Virus record (IMG/VR): IMGVR_UViG_3300032246_000633 | Span: 1 to 20,369 of that record | Direction: 5' to 3' (one strand) | DNA: 20,369 nucleotides | Origin: a virus | Part shown: positions 1-7,560 of the stretch, one piece after another | How the letters are laid out: the number at the start of each line of letters is the position of its first letter | Position numbering within the stretch: position 1 is the stretch's first letter | Position numbers and translations under genes: made by a program | The notes under the pieces: generated by a model | The model's input: only the letters and a program-made list of their open reading frames with translations | Told to the model about the DNA's origin: nothing | Databases searched by the model: none

Positions 1-728
1 GCTAATTTATTAATTTTAACCTCTGAATCATCACCATTTGCCATTCCATCTGAAATATACTCCAAGACACATAGTTGTCCTGCCATTCCAGAACTGAAAT
101 TAATAACTCCTGATGCTTTATCTATCTTATAAGTAGGGTTAACATTAGCTGTTTCAGTATTTAACCCATAACGCTTACCGATAGGGTATTGGAAGTACCA
201 TATATTATCATAATTCCACCCTTCGTAACCATTATATATTCCTGAACCTAAATAAATACTTGCTTCTTGCTTAAATATTCTATCATAATCAAGTATAGAC
301 ATACCCTCAAGTACGTTTCCATCTTGGTCAAACAGAACGTTACAATTATTGTCTTGTAAATATGAATTACTGCTTAACGCTTGTATATTCTCTGATAATG
401 GTCTTAATATTCCATCTGCAAGTAATGATATTCTAACGTAATTAACGTAATCGTTTGGCAATATATATTTAAGGTCATCACAAACACTCATTTCAAGGAC
501 TTTAATCTCTTTCAAAGCGTCGTAATTTATTTCTTGTATGCCACGTTTTGCATGAAACAAAACATTATATTTCTCTACGTTGTTTATTAGCTTGTCGTTC
601 CCAACATACATCAACATAAAGTTATTTACTATATCATTCAGCGAAACATATTGATAAGAACCCCAATTCTCATCATTAGGCGTATCTCCGCTGTTATTAT
701 AGTATTGATATCCGTTTAAATATGCCAT
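1..728 (-). CDS. Putative virion connector/ring protein (partial, runs off window)
   Basis: An open frame starts at the ATG at 728-726 and continues without a stop past base 1, giving at least 242 residues. It opens MAYLNGYQYYNN and contains LPNDYVNYVRISLLADG at about residues 83-99, then an aromatic-rich stretch (GYEGWNYDNIWYFQYP, about 163-178) and CVLEYISDGMA near the visible end. I infer a head-to-tail adaptor or ring protein, because proteins with an LPxDYVxYVRI core are common next to capsid genes in Bacteroidota phages. It follows the preceding minus-strand gene with a single base between stop and start, so the two are probably co-translated from the promoter at about 1442. The C-terminus is missing because of the window edge. 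The specific role is an inference from position and general likeness. Confidence 0.7.
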   Translation of the reverse strand, partial: MAYLNGYQYYNNSGDTPNDENWGSYQYVSLNDIVNNFMLMYVGNDKLINNVEKYNVLFHAKRGIQEINYDALKEIKVLEMSVCDDLKYILPNDYVNYVRISLLADGILRPLSENIQALSSNSYLQDNNCNVLFDQDGNVLEGMSILDYDRIFKQEASIYLGSGIYNGYEGWNYDNIWYFQYPIGKRYGLNTETANVNPTYKIDKASGVINFSSGMAGQLCVLEYISDGMANGDDSEVKINKL

Positions 729-729
729 A

Positions 730-1422
730 TTATCCTTCTAATTGCGTTTCTTTAGCTTCTAATCCTGCCCCCAAGTTCACTACTTCAGGTTCTCTGATTG
801 ACATACCTGCGTATTCTAATATCTTATTAACCAAAGATGGCTCATCTTGGTATGGTAACTCAAAGTCTTGATAATCTCCTGCTGATTGGTCAAAAACAGG
901 CTCTCCTGCAACGATATTAACATAAGTCCATTTAGGGTCTTTTGGCAGTCTTATATATTGCGATGATATACCTGATGTAATAGTGGTTGGATATATAGAT
1001 ACAGTCTTACCATTTAATACATAAGATGGATTATATATATTTGGAGCAGTTAAGTTTGAGCTTAATAGGTTAAGTATTTTCTCTTGTGAAACTTTGCCTA
1101 CCTCTTTGTTGTTATATCTAACGGTATTAAGATAATAATAATCAGCAGGAATAGAGAAGTCAGAGTTAGTTGTATGAGTTAAATTCGCTATTACAGAGAA
1201 TTTATCTATAATAAGCTCTAATTTCTTAACTATATCAGCATAACCACTATTTGATGTTCTTTGATTTTGTTTAGTAATCCAAAGGTTAAACTTAAAAATA
1301 TAATCTTCAAATAAGTCAAGTTGAGCTTGCTTGGCGTATAAATTAAAATCTTCAGGCGTGATATACCCAAAGTTATTCTTATTAGCAACCGCCATTACTG
1401 TACTTCTTACAGAATTTATCAT
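730..1422 (-). CDS. Putative virion connector/tail-adaptor protein, 230 aa
   Basis: This is a 230-residue soluble protein with no signal peptide or membrane segment. It begins with a mainly helical region (ITPEDFNLYAKQAQLDLFEDY, seen in two runs at about residues 21-41), then NQRTSNSGYADI (about 53-64), and has a more beta-like C-terminal half. The ATG at 1422 sits 15 bases downstream of a TATCTTTG box, which in turn follows a terminator, so this gene starts a new transcription unit after the 248-residue gene. It lies between capsid-module genes and a partial connector-like gene. I infer a head-tail connector or ring component from position; the sequence alone does not prove it. The acidic C-terminus ends LEAKETQLEG. 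Confidence 0.65.
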   Translation of the reverse strand: MINSVRSTVMAVANKNNFGYITPEDFNLYAKQAQLDLFEDYIFKFNLWITKQNQRTSNSGYADIVKKLELIIDKFSVIANLTHTTNSDFSIPADYYYLNTVRYNNKEVGKVSQEKILNLLSSNLTAPNIYNPSYVLNGKTVSIYPTTITSGISSQYIRLPKDPKWTYVNIVAGEPVFDQSAGDYQDFELPYQDEPSLVNKILEYAGMSIREPEVVNLGAGLEAKETQLEG

Positions 1423-1437
1423 CTTAAAAACTTTTTA

Positions 1438-1445
1438 CAAAGATA
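1438..1445 (-). promoter_or_regulatory. Bacteroidota-type promoter box TATCTTTG
   Basis: The minus strand reads TATCTTTG here, matching the TAnnTTTG -7 consensus of Bacteroidota housekeeping promoters. It lies directly after a terminator hairpin and 15 bases before the ATG at 1422. A TTTA at 1470-1467 stands 21 bases upstream, three of four bases of the TTTG expected near -33, but it lies inside the terminator loop and stem. The consensus is established; use of this copy is inferred. Confidence 0.65.
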
Positions 1446-1447
1446 AC

Positions 1448-1479
1448 AAAAAAAAAGCACTCCGATTAAAGAGTGCTTT
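1448..1479 (-). terminator. Rho-independent terminator after the 248-aa gene
   Basis: A perfect 9-bp stem (AAAGCACTC paired with GAGTGCTTT, arms 1471-1479 and 1454-1462, loop of 8 bases) is followed on the minus strand by a run of nine T including the last stem bases. It starts a few bases after the stop codon of the upstream gene and is followed at once by a promoter box. Confidence 0.85.
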
Positions 1480-1484
1480 GTGGT

Positions 1485-2231
1485 TTACGACTTGTTCTCA
1501 AGTAATCTCAAGACCTCAAGCCCTTCATCGCTTTGCATATACGATGAAACTATGTAGATAGCATCTTCCCCATAAGGGATAGTTAGTAACTTTTTCTTAT
1601 TTTGTGGTAAGTTAAAGTAAACGTCTTTGTTTTTGTTTCTCAACATCAACAATCCTTGCTCAAAGAATTTAGCGCATTTGTTTTGTAATTCAAGCATAGG
1701 GTCATTCAGCATTTCCAAGAAACTAACAGGGTTGTTTTTAGCATAAACCAAAACATCACGTTTCAATTCAACTGTACTCATTTTATCAATTTTAGCACCA
1801 AGTAAAACTCTAGCAACTGACTCTAATAACTCAAGAGGTAACTCTCTCGCTGCAATTTGAGCATCTAAAGAGTAGTTTAATGTTTCTACGTCTTTGTAAG
1901 CATCTTTTTCAGTATTAACTTCCTCAAAAGTACTTCCAAATTCAGGGTGTAATTCTAAAAACCTCTGTAATACAGGGTTGTTTTTAGGTACGTGCAACGC
2001 ACCATCAATAAAGGTAATAGGCTCAAGTATAGCATTACCATCTTGCTCGTCTTCAAAAGGCGATTTCTGATTTACTGCATATCTTAAAGGTCTGTTTTGT
2101 TTTTTGTCTTCATCAAAGTAATACAAAGGAGACCTTGCTGTATTACGTGAAGCAATCATGTAAGAAAGTGGTGCTACGCCATTCTTTAAAATGTAAGTCT
2201 TATCCACTAAAGGAGAATCTGTTTTTTTCAT
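1485..2231 (-). CDS. Conserved phage protein of unknown function downstream of the capsid gene, 248 aa
   Basis: The likely start is the ATG at 2231-2229 (MKKTDSPLVDKTYILKN). A longer reading from a TTG at 2240 would add three residues and is less likely, because an AT-rich leader ends in CAAATG as at other genes here. The N-terminal part holds YILKNGVAPLSYMIASRN and the motif NQKSPFEDEQDGN (about residues 54-66). The C-terminal half is helical and charged and contains FNLPQNKKKLLTIPYGED. There is no signal peptide or membrane segment. It sits between two terminators, so its level is probably set by read-through from the capsid gene. I do not recognise a defined function; a minor head or head-completion protein is plausible from position alone. 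Confidence 0.7.
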   Translation of the reverse strand: MKKTDSPLVDKTYILKNGVAPLSYMIASRNTARSPLYYFDEDKKQNRPLRYAVNQKSPFEDEQDGNAILEPITFIDGALHVPKNNPVLQRFLELHPEFGSTFEEVNTEKDAYKDVETLNYSLDAQIAARELPLELLESVARVLLGAKIDKMSTVELKRDVLVYAKNNPVSFLEMLNDPMLELQNKCAKFFEQGLLMLRNKNKDVYFNLPQNKKKLLTIPYGEDAIYIVSSYMQSDEGLEVLRLLENKS

Positions 2232-2253
2232 TTGATACAATTTTAATTTATTT

Positions 2254-2282
2254 AAAAAATAGCAGGGGTTTTACCCCCTGCT
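2254..2282 (-). terminator. Strong rho-independent terminator after the major capsid gene
   Basis: On the minus strand AGCAGGGG and CCCCTGCT form a perfect 8-bp GC-rich stem around a 6-base loop, followed by A and a run of six T. It lies 15 bases after the capsid stop codon. No TAnnTTTG box is visible between it and the next ATG at 2231, so downstream genes would depend on read-through. Confidence 0.9.
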
Positions 2283-2297
2283 TATTATTGTTAATCC

Positions 2298-3707
2298 TTA
2301 CGATTTGAACAAGAAGAAGTTATTAGCTCCTAATGTACATAAAGCTCTTTCTGATAAGAAATGAACCTCCATCGCATCTAAAGAAGATGTTACAGCACCA
2401 CCAGCAGAACCAGTAATCCAAGTTTTGTAACGTCTGTCTTCAGTTTCAGAAGCTCTATATCTTACGTGCAAGAAAGGTCGTTTAGCATTTTTACCTAATA
2501 CTTGGTCGTAAACAGTTGTAGAACCTGCTGGAACTAAAACTCCATTTACTTGACCTCCAACAATTCCACCTCTTAAAGCAGCATCGTTTAAGTATTTCCA
2601 ATCAGTTTTGTAGAAATCGTAACCTCTACGGAAACCTGTAAATCCTAAATTAAGAGCCATTTTCTCATCATTGTCAAACAATCCATAAGAAGTACCAGAA
2701 GCACCGTAAGAGTTTTGGTGTGCTAACATATCGTTAATATCGTTAGAAAACTGACGATTTAAGAAAATAGCATTTTCTTCGATAGCTCCTTGTTTGTCTA
2801 AACGTTGGATAATAGTATCAAAATCAGCTAATGTAGTTGGGTTACCACCTGACCAAACATTTCCTCTGTTTTTAACAACATAGAACAAACCTTCAGTACC
2901 TTTAGCAGTTGCGATAGCACCTGAACCAGCTTCAGCAGGAACACCTTCTACCATTGCCATTTCTAAATAGTCCTCAAATCTCAAACGAGTTTCGTGTTCT
3001 GATTTAATATACCATAAGTAACCAGTTGCTCCGTTTTCAGTAGTAACTTCAACCCAACCAATTTGAGCCATATCAGAACCTGATACCGCATAGTGGTCTT
3101 TAATAATGATAGGAGAGTTAGAGAATATTACATCAGATGCTTCCAATGATTCTGTCATTCCCTCTGTTCCTTTTTTGAACTCTGAACCATAAACAAAAGC
3201 AGATACTGTTTCAGCAGCACCAAATGTTTGTCCAGGACCTTCGTAGTAAGCTACATCAAAAGTATTAGCAGCATAGTTAACGCCTGTGATAATAGCTTTG
3301 TTTGAGTTAGCAGCTACTGAATTTGATGTTAAAAATACAGTTTGTCCTACTCTAAACGCAATACCTGTTGTAGAAGTAACAGCAGGATTTAATACGTCGT
3401 TCACGATAATTGTTGCTGTATCTGAACCAGCAGCGAAACCAGTTGCAACACAATTAACATATTTAGTGTGTAGACGCCCTTGTTCTGCCCATTTGATAAG
3501 GTCAGAGTTAGATGGCATCTCTGCTCCAACGATTCTTAAGAAAGATGCGATAGAACGATTACCATAACGCTCAAATTCTTTCTCATATGTATCAGGAAGA
3601 TACTGATTCAAGAAGTTGAAGTTAGTGATGTAGTTTGATGCTAAAGTTTTCTTTTCAGCACTCGGTTGTAATTCATACCCTGGGGTAGATAAAACGCTTC
3701 CAGCCAT
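2298..3707 (-). CDS. Major capsid protein (HK97-fold type, crAss-like)
   Basis: This 469-residue protein would form the icosahedral shell. Its N-terminal region reads STPGYELQPSAEKKTLASN, then FLNQYLPDTYEKEFERYGNR and FLRIVGAEMPSNSDLIKWAEQ (about residues 57-77). This YGNR...VGAEMP...SDxxxWxEQxRLH pattern is what I remember from major capsid proteins of crAss-like phages, whose capsids have the HK97 fold. A beta-rich, Val/Thr/Asn-rich stretch at about residues 84-170 could be an inserted surface domain. The C-terminus ends HFLSERALCTLGANNFFLFKS, also capsid-like in my judgement. It lies 19 bases after a highly charged scaffold-like gene and just before a strong terminator, as expected for a protein needed in high dose. 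No separate protease gene is seen nearby, so maturation cannot be judged. Confidence 0.88.
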   Translation of the reverse strand: MAGSVLSTPGYELQPSAEKKTLASNYITNFNFLNQYLPDTYEKEFERYGNRSIASFLRIVGAEMPSNSDLIKWAEQGRLHTKYVNCVATGFAAGSDTATIIVNDVLNPAVTSTTGIAFRVGQTVFLTSNSVAANSNKAIITGVNYAANTFDVAYYEGPGQTFGAAETVSAFVYGSEFKKGTEGMTESLEASDVIFSNSPIIIKDHYAVSGSDMAQIGWVEVTTENGATGYLWYIKSEHETRLRFEDYLEMAMVEGVPAEAGSGAIATAKGTEGLFYVVKNRGNVWSGGNPTTLADFDTIIQRLDKQGAIEENAIFLNRQFSNDINDMLAHQNSYGASGTSYGLFDNDEKMALNLGFTGFRRGYDFYKTDWKYLNDAALRGGIVGGQVNGVLVPAGSTTVYDQVLGKNAKRPFLHVRYRASETEDRRYKTWITGSAGGAVTSSLDAMEVHFLSERALCTLGANNFFLFKS

Positions 3708-3726
3708 TTTGTGTGTTTTTTAAAAA

Positions 3727-4818
3727 TTATTTTTTACTTTTAATTCGTAGTCCTCGACCAGCATCATCGTTCAATGACTTTACTTGAAAACCTGAATTAG
3801 CCATAGGTGCGGGAGCATTTCTGACTTCCATATCTATATTCTTAATGTTTCGAGCGCTATCTAATAACGCATCTGACTTCCCTTGTTCGTAGAAGTACTT
3901 TGCTAATTTATCAGGATTCATAGCAGCAGTCAAAGCACGATGGTAGCCAACTGCATCTTTAATTAAACCATTCTCATCTAAAAATTTAGATATGAAATTG
4001 TTAACATTAGATTGAGAAGCTCGAAGTTCGTTTGCATCACCTGCTGAAAACTTTAATCTTTTATCTCCTAAATCGAACTCAAAACCTTTAAATTCATTAG
4101 AGAAAATTTCATCTGTTTTCTTTTGGAAATACTCTGATTTCTTTTGTGCCTCTTGTTGGTACGTTTGTGATTCTTGAACGTATCTCTTGTAAGCATTGTA
4201 ATTTTCTTTTTCCTCGTCTGAAACTAAACCTCCTCTTGACTCAAGAGGCGTTTTGTATGTTTCTTTAAGGTCATTAAAATATTTCTTTGCTTTAGCAAGT
4301 TCTTTCTTTTTAGCTAATTCTTTCTTTTTGATAACTTTCTCGTCATCAAAATCTTCGTCATAACCGAATTTATCTTCAAGAGTATATGCAATATCCTCGT
4401 CGTCTAAATCTTCTTCGATTTGTTTGTAATATTCAGCTAATAATTGGTTTGGGTCAACGCTATCGTAATCTTTATTAAGTTTAACAAAGTCGTCAATCCC
4501 TCTCCCTGTTTCTTTCTTAAATTTAAAGAAAGCTGAAACATCCTCTGGTAATTCCTCTTGTGCTTGTCTTTCAGCAACAAGTTCATCAATAGAGTTTATT
4601 TCTTTATTATACCTATTCTTAATATAGGTAAGAACGTCGTCGTCTTTTATTTCAGGAAACTCTATTTTAGTTCCCTCTTCTTGTTGTTGTTCTTGCTCAT
4701 CAGCCCTTTGCTGTATAGCTTCTTGCTCTTGGGCGTGTTTGTCTAAAAGCTCTTGTTCGATTTGTTGTACTGACTTTTCCTCGCCAACACCCAAATCTCT
4801 TACTGTAAATTCTCCCAT
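3727..4818 (-). CDS. Putative capsid scaffolding protein, 363 aa
   Basis: The protein is very rich in Glu, Asp, Gln and Lys and is predicted by eye to be mostly helix or coiled coil. An acidic, Gln-rich N-terminus (about residues 14-50, QEQEAIQQRADEQEQQQEE) is followed by a long Asp/Glu region (about 120-165) and a short Lys-rich repeat (KKKELAKKKELAKAKK, about 163-178). The tail is short and basic (GLRIKSKK), which could contact the capsid protein. Low complexity, high charge and position immediately upstream of the major capsid gene are the usual signs of a scaffolding protein in tailed phages. No catalytic protease motif is apparent. The gene starts 14 bases after its upstream neighbour behind an AT-rich leader ending in CAAATG. 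The scaffolding role is inferred from composition and order. Confidence 0.7.
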   Translation of the reverse strand: MGEFTVRDLGVGEEKSVQQIEQELLDKHAQEQEAIQQRADEQEQQQEEGTKIEFPEIKDDDVLTYIKNRYNKEINSIDELVAERQAQEELPEDVSAFFKFKKETGRGIDDFVKLNKDYDSVDPNQLLAEYYKQIEEDLDDEDIAYTLEDKFGYDEDFDDEKVIKKKELAKKKELAKAKKYFNDLKETYKTPLESRGGLVSDEEKENYNAYKRYVQESQTYQQEAQKKSEYFQKKTDEIFSNEFKGFEFDLGDKRLKFSAGDANELRASQSNVNNFISKFLDENGLIKDAVGYHRALTAAMNPDKLAKYFYEQGKSDALLDSARNIKNIDMEVRNAPAPMANSGFQVKSLNDDAGRGLRIKSKK

Positions 4819-4832
4819 TTGATTTAATTTAT

Positions 4833-5084
4833 TTAATTTATATAATGATACTTAACATAACTAAAACGTTCTTGTTCTATATAGTTATTTATAACATTTA
4901 AAGCATCATCGTAAGTTTCTTTAGAACAATATGTTTTTTGCCAAACATCACCACCATATCTTGCTATTAATATATTGAGATTTTCATCAAAATCAATAGC
5001 TCTCCATTCACTTTCTTTATATTCTACTTGAGGTATAAATTTATTAATTGAAACCTCTTTAATTCTAAAATTCTTATTTTCCAT
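4833..5084 (-). CDS. Small protein of unknown function between portal and scaffold genes, 83 aa
   Basis: The start chosen is the ATG at 5084-5082 (MENKNFRIKEVSINKF). A TTG at 5102 is in frame, but it overlaps the promoter box and would not lie in the transcript. The protein is soluble and mixed in charge, with FIPQVEYKESEWRAIDF in the first half and KETYDDALNVINNYIEQE, a probable helix, near the C-terminus. I do not recognise a family. It has its own TAnnTTTG box with a short leader, unlike its portal and scaffold neighbours, so it may be an independently expressed insertion (a moron) or a minor head factor. Confidence 0.65.
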   Translation of the reverse strand: MENKNFRIKEVSINKFIPQVEYKESEWRAIDFDENLNILIARYGGDVWQKTYCSKETYDDALNVINNYIEQERFSYVKYHYIN

Positions 5085-5099
5085 TTGATTTAATTTTTG

Positions 5100-5107
5100 C
5101 AAAGTTA
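5100..5107 (-). promoter_or_regulatory. Bacteroidota-type promoter box TAACTTTG
   Basis: The minus strand reads TAACTTTG, matching TAnnTTTG, 15 bases before the ATG at 5084 and just after the portal stop. The spacing to the start codon equals that at the box near 1442. No TTTG was found about 20 bases upstream, so the -33 element is weak or absent. Confidence 0.55.
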
Positions 5108-5124
5108 TTAATTATAATTATGTA

Positions 5125-7560
5125 TTATCGAGGCGAAAATTGAGCTAAATCAAAACCATCTAAACTATCATTCTCACTTTCAAAGTCGATAGGTGGTAGG
5201 TTGTTTTTTCGTTGCTCTATTAGCTTCGATTGTTGTGTATTTTGCAAAGTTACCCTTTCATCTTTTGCTTGTTCTTTAAGGGTATCTTTCATCTGCATAT
5301 TCTTAACGTCTAATCCTTTAAGTTGCATATTCATTTGGAACTCAACTTCCATCAAGTGATATTTAAGTTCAGCTTCTTGTTTCATCTTCTCAATCTCATA
5401 CTGCGTTTCAGCTTGTTTAACTTGCATTTTAGCTTGTGCTTCCGCCTGTATGTTTTGTAATGATGTTTGAGCAGCCATTTGTTGCGACTGCATTTGAATC
5501 TGACCTTGCGCTTGTTGTTTTTGTTGTTCGTATGCTTGTTCTGCTTCCTCTCTTCTTTTCTTTTTAAGTTTAAGAAGTTGGTTAGCAAGTTTTATATTCT
5601 TAATCTCTCTAATGTCAATAGCATCCTCTAATCCAATTTGGTCTCGTTGAAGTGCCATTTGGATATTTGCTTCAAGTTGTGCTTTTTCAGCTTCATCAGG
5701 CGACATTTCTATAAATATACCAAAATCATAGATATACAAGTCTTTAATATCGTCTAATATAGATATATTGTATTTACCAATTTGATTAGCAAACTGCTCT
5801 TTGAAATCTGAAAACTCTAATACATCGGCTACTCTTAATGAAACTGCTTCTGATAATGTTCGTGTTAAATATAAACTTCCTTCGAGTATGTGTCTTGTGG
5901 CTGTATTTGAGTTAGCAGCAGCAAGTTTTTGTACACCAACTAAAGCATCAGGGTCAGGCATACTTCCATCTCTTGCTTCATTAAGCCCTGTTACATCTCT
6001 AATCATGCTCATATAATGATTATATGTACCGACTAATGAACTTATTTTACCTTGACCATTATTAGAGTTAAGCTCTGTAATAGGTACTCTTGCATTATTA
6101 AACTCTCCATCTTGAGTGTATGAACGACCAATAACCGAACCTGTTTGGAAGTATAATCTTAAAGCATCCTCTGGATTATATGCTTGTCCGTTTCCTAAAT
6201 CAACTTCATTAATACCATCAGCATCAATAAACACTCCATCAGGAACTAATTTAGCAAGTACTTGTTGTAGCTTTAAATGCGTAATTTGAATCATATCAGC
6301 AAACGTAGTCATTCTACGTACTAACGATTCAATTCTTCCTTTATACATTCTTGGTGCAACAGCTATATAGTTAGGCATCGCATATTGCGAAGCTGACTTT
6401 GGTCGAACCATATTCTTTGATAACTCCCATTTAAGAATGTAGTTAGTTCCCATAACCATCACTCCTTCGTACCAAACATCAATACGTTTTTCTACCTTCT
6501 CAAATCTACCTTCTTCCATCATTTCTTGTGGTGGATTGAAAGTATCTTCTTTAGGTATCATTTTAACTACTCCGTTTTCGGTTATCTTTTTCTTGTAAAC
6601 AATTTTTTTAGTAGTTTTGTAATTGTAGTATAATAATGTTGCTGAATCTCTATTAAATAAACTATTGTTGTAGTATTGAGATGCGTTATAATAATTATAC
6701 CAAGACTGACTATGTAAAGATATTTCTTCAAGTTGCTCTACTGTTAAAGTTGGGTCTATTTTTAATAACTCTGTAATAGGTACAGTTTTAATCTCTCCCC
6801 AATAAAAACAATCTTTAAAGTAAGGGTCTTCTGTGTAAGAGTAAACTATACTTGCTGGGTCAACATAATCAATTTTAATTCCCTGCCCTGGCAAAAACTG
6901 ATGTCTAACTATTCCTATTCCAATAGTGGTAATATCGTAATCAACACGCTTTCTAATATCCATATACTTGTTCTCATCAAGAACAGTATTTATTGCTTCC
7001 TCTTCAGCTATCTCTATTGCAGGCTTATAGTTAAGTTGCATATAAAGATTAAGTTCTTCGTCTGTTTCGGGTAAGTCTTTTGGATTGGTATTAAAAGCAT
7101 TAATTCCAAATTGAGATTGTATCTGACTTAACAATGGTTTAGCAACCATATCAGTTTCAACCATATCTTGATACTTATTTCGTTTTGCTGCCGACATAGC
7201 ATCTTGAGCATACGCCTTAACGTGAAACAATCTATCCGACATTCCATTAACAACAATATCTACAAATTTTGGAATAATTGGAACTGGTGTCCAATCTAAA
7301 TTAAGATAAGATAAATCTCCATCGATAGCAAGTTCATTTTTATACTTCTGAACCGATTGCTCTCCTCTTGCATATAGTCTTAATCTATGATAGTCTGTCC
7401 ATTGGTCGTAAAACCTTGAGCGTTGACCATCTTTTCTAAACCATTCGTATTGAATACTCTGACCTATTTTTAACCCAAATTCAGGTGTATTTTTTTCAGC
7501 ATCAGAAACGTACTGCGTAGGAAATGGTATGTTTTTAATATCTATATCTACTTTTTGCAT
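5125..7560 (-). CDS. Portal protein, 811 aa
   Basis: The portal forms the ring at one capsid vertex through which DNA enters and to which the tail attaches. The body contains GIGIVRHQFLPGQGIKIDYV at about residues 213-232 followed by DPASIVYSYTEDPYFKDC, and the motif VTGLNEARDGSMPDPDALVG at about 523-542 with a following SNTATRH. These are hallmarks of portal proteins in crAss-like and related Bacteroidota phages as I know them. The last 150 residues carry a long Gln/Met/Lys-rich coiled coil (about 655-785) and an acidic tail, longer than in compact portals. The ATG directly abuts the TAG stop of the large terminase gene, the standard terminase-portal order. Length is within the usual range for large portals of this kind. 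Confidence 0.9.
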   Translation of the reverse strand: MQKVDIDIKNIPFPTQYVSDAEKNTPEFGLKIGQSIQYEWFRKDGQRSRFYDQWTDYHRLRLYARGEQSVQKYKNELAIDGDLSYLNLDWTPVPIIPKFVDIVVNGMSDRLFHVKAYAQDAMSAAKRNKYQDMVETDMVAKPLLSQIQSQFGINAFNTNPKDLPETDEELNLYMQLNYKPAIEIAEEEAINTVLDENKYMDIRKRVDYDITTIGIGIVRHQFLPGQGIKIDYVDPASIVYSYTEDPYFKDCFYWGEIKTVPITELLKIDPTLTVEQLEEISLHSQSWYNYYNASQYYNNSLFNRDSATLLYYNYKTTKKIVYKKKITENGVVKMIPKEDTFNPPQEMMEEGRFEKVEKRIDVWYEGVMVMGTNYILKWELSKNMVRPKSASQYAMPNYIAVAPRMYKGRIESLVRRMTTFADMIQITHLKLQQVLAKLVPDGVFIDADGINEVDLGNGQAYNPEDALRLYFQTGSVIGRSYTQDGEFNNARVPITELNSNNGQGKISSLVGTYNHYMSMIRDVTGLNEARDGSMPDPDALVGVQKLAAANSNTATRHILEGSLYLTRTLSEAVSLRVADVLEFSDFKEQFANQIGKYNISILDDIKDLYIYDFGIFIEMSPDEAEKAQLEANIQMALQRDQIGLEDAIDIREIKNIKLANQLLKLKKKRREEAEQAYEQQKQQAQGQIQMQSQQMAAQTSLQNIQAEAQAKMQVKQAETQYEIEKMKQEAELKYHLMEVEFQMNMQLKGLDVKNMQMKDTLKEQAKDERVTLQNTQQSKLIEQRKNNLPPIDFESENDSLDGFDLAQFSPR

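Noticed and set aside
1331-1561. Plus-strand open frames opposite the minus-strand genes (for example here, 12363-12557 and 13320-13688)
   Set aside because: They lie entirely or mostly antisense to well supported genes, have low-complexity translations and no promoter or fitting start; they are shadows.
5082-5102. TTG starts giving longer N-termini (5102, also 2240 and 15052)
   Set aside because: An ATG lies a few codons downstream in each; the one at 5102 falls in the promoter box, and the fibre paralogue begins at the internal MTKISLY.
5382-5588. Lys/Arg/Asn-rich 68-residue frame inside the portal gene
   Set aside because: It is an alternate frame of the Gln-rich coiled-coil coding region; the composition is an artefact of CAA/AAG codons read in another frame.
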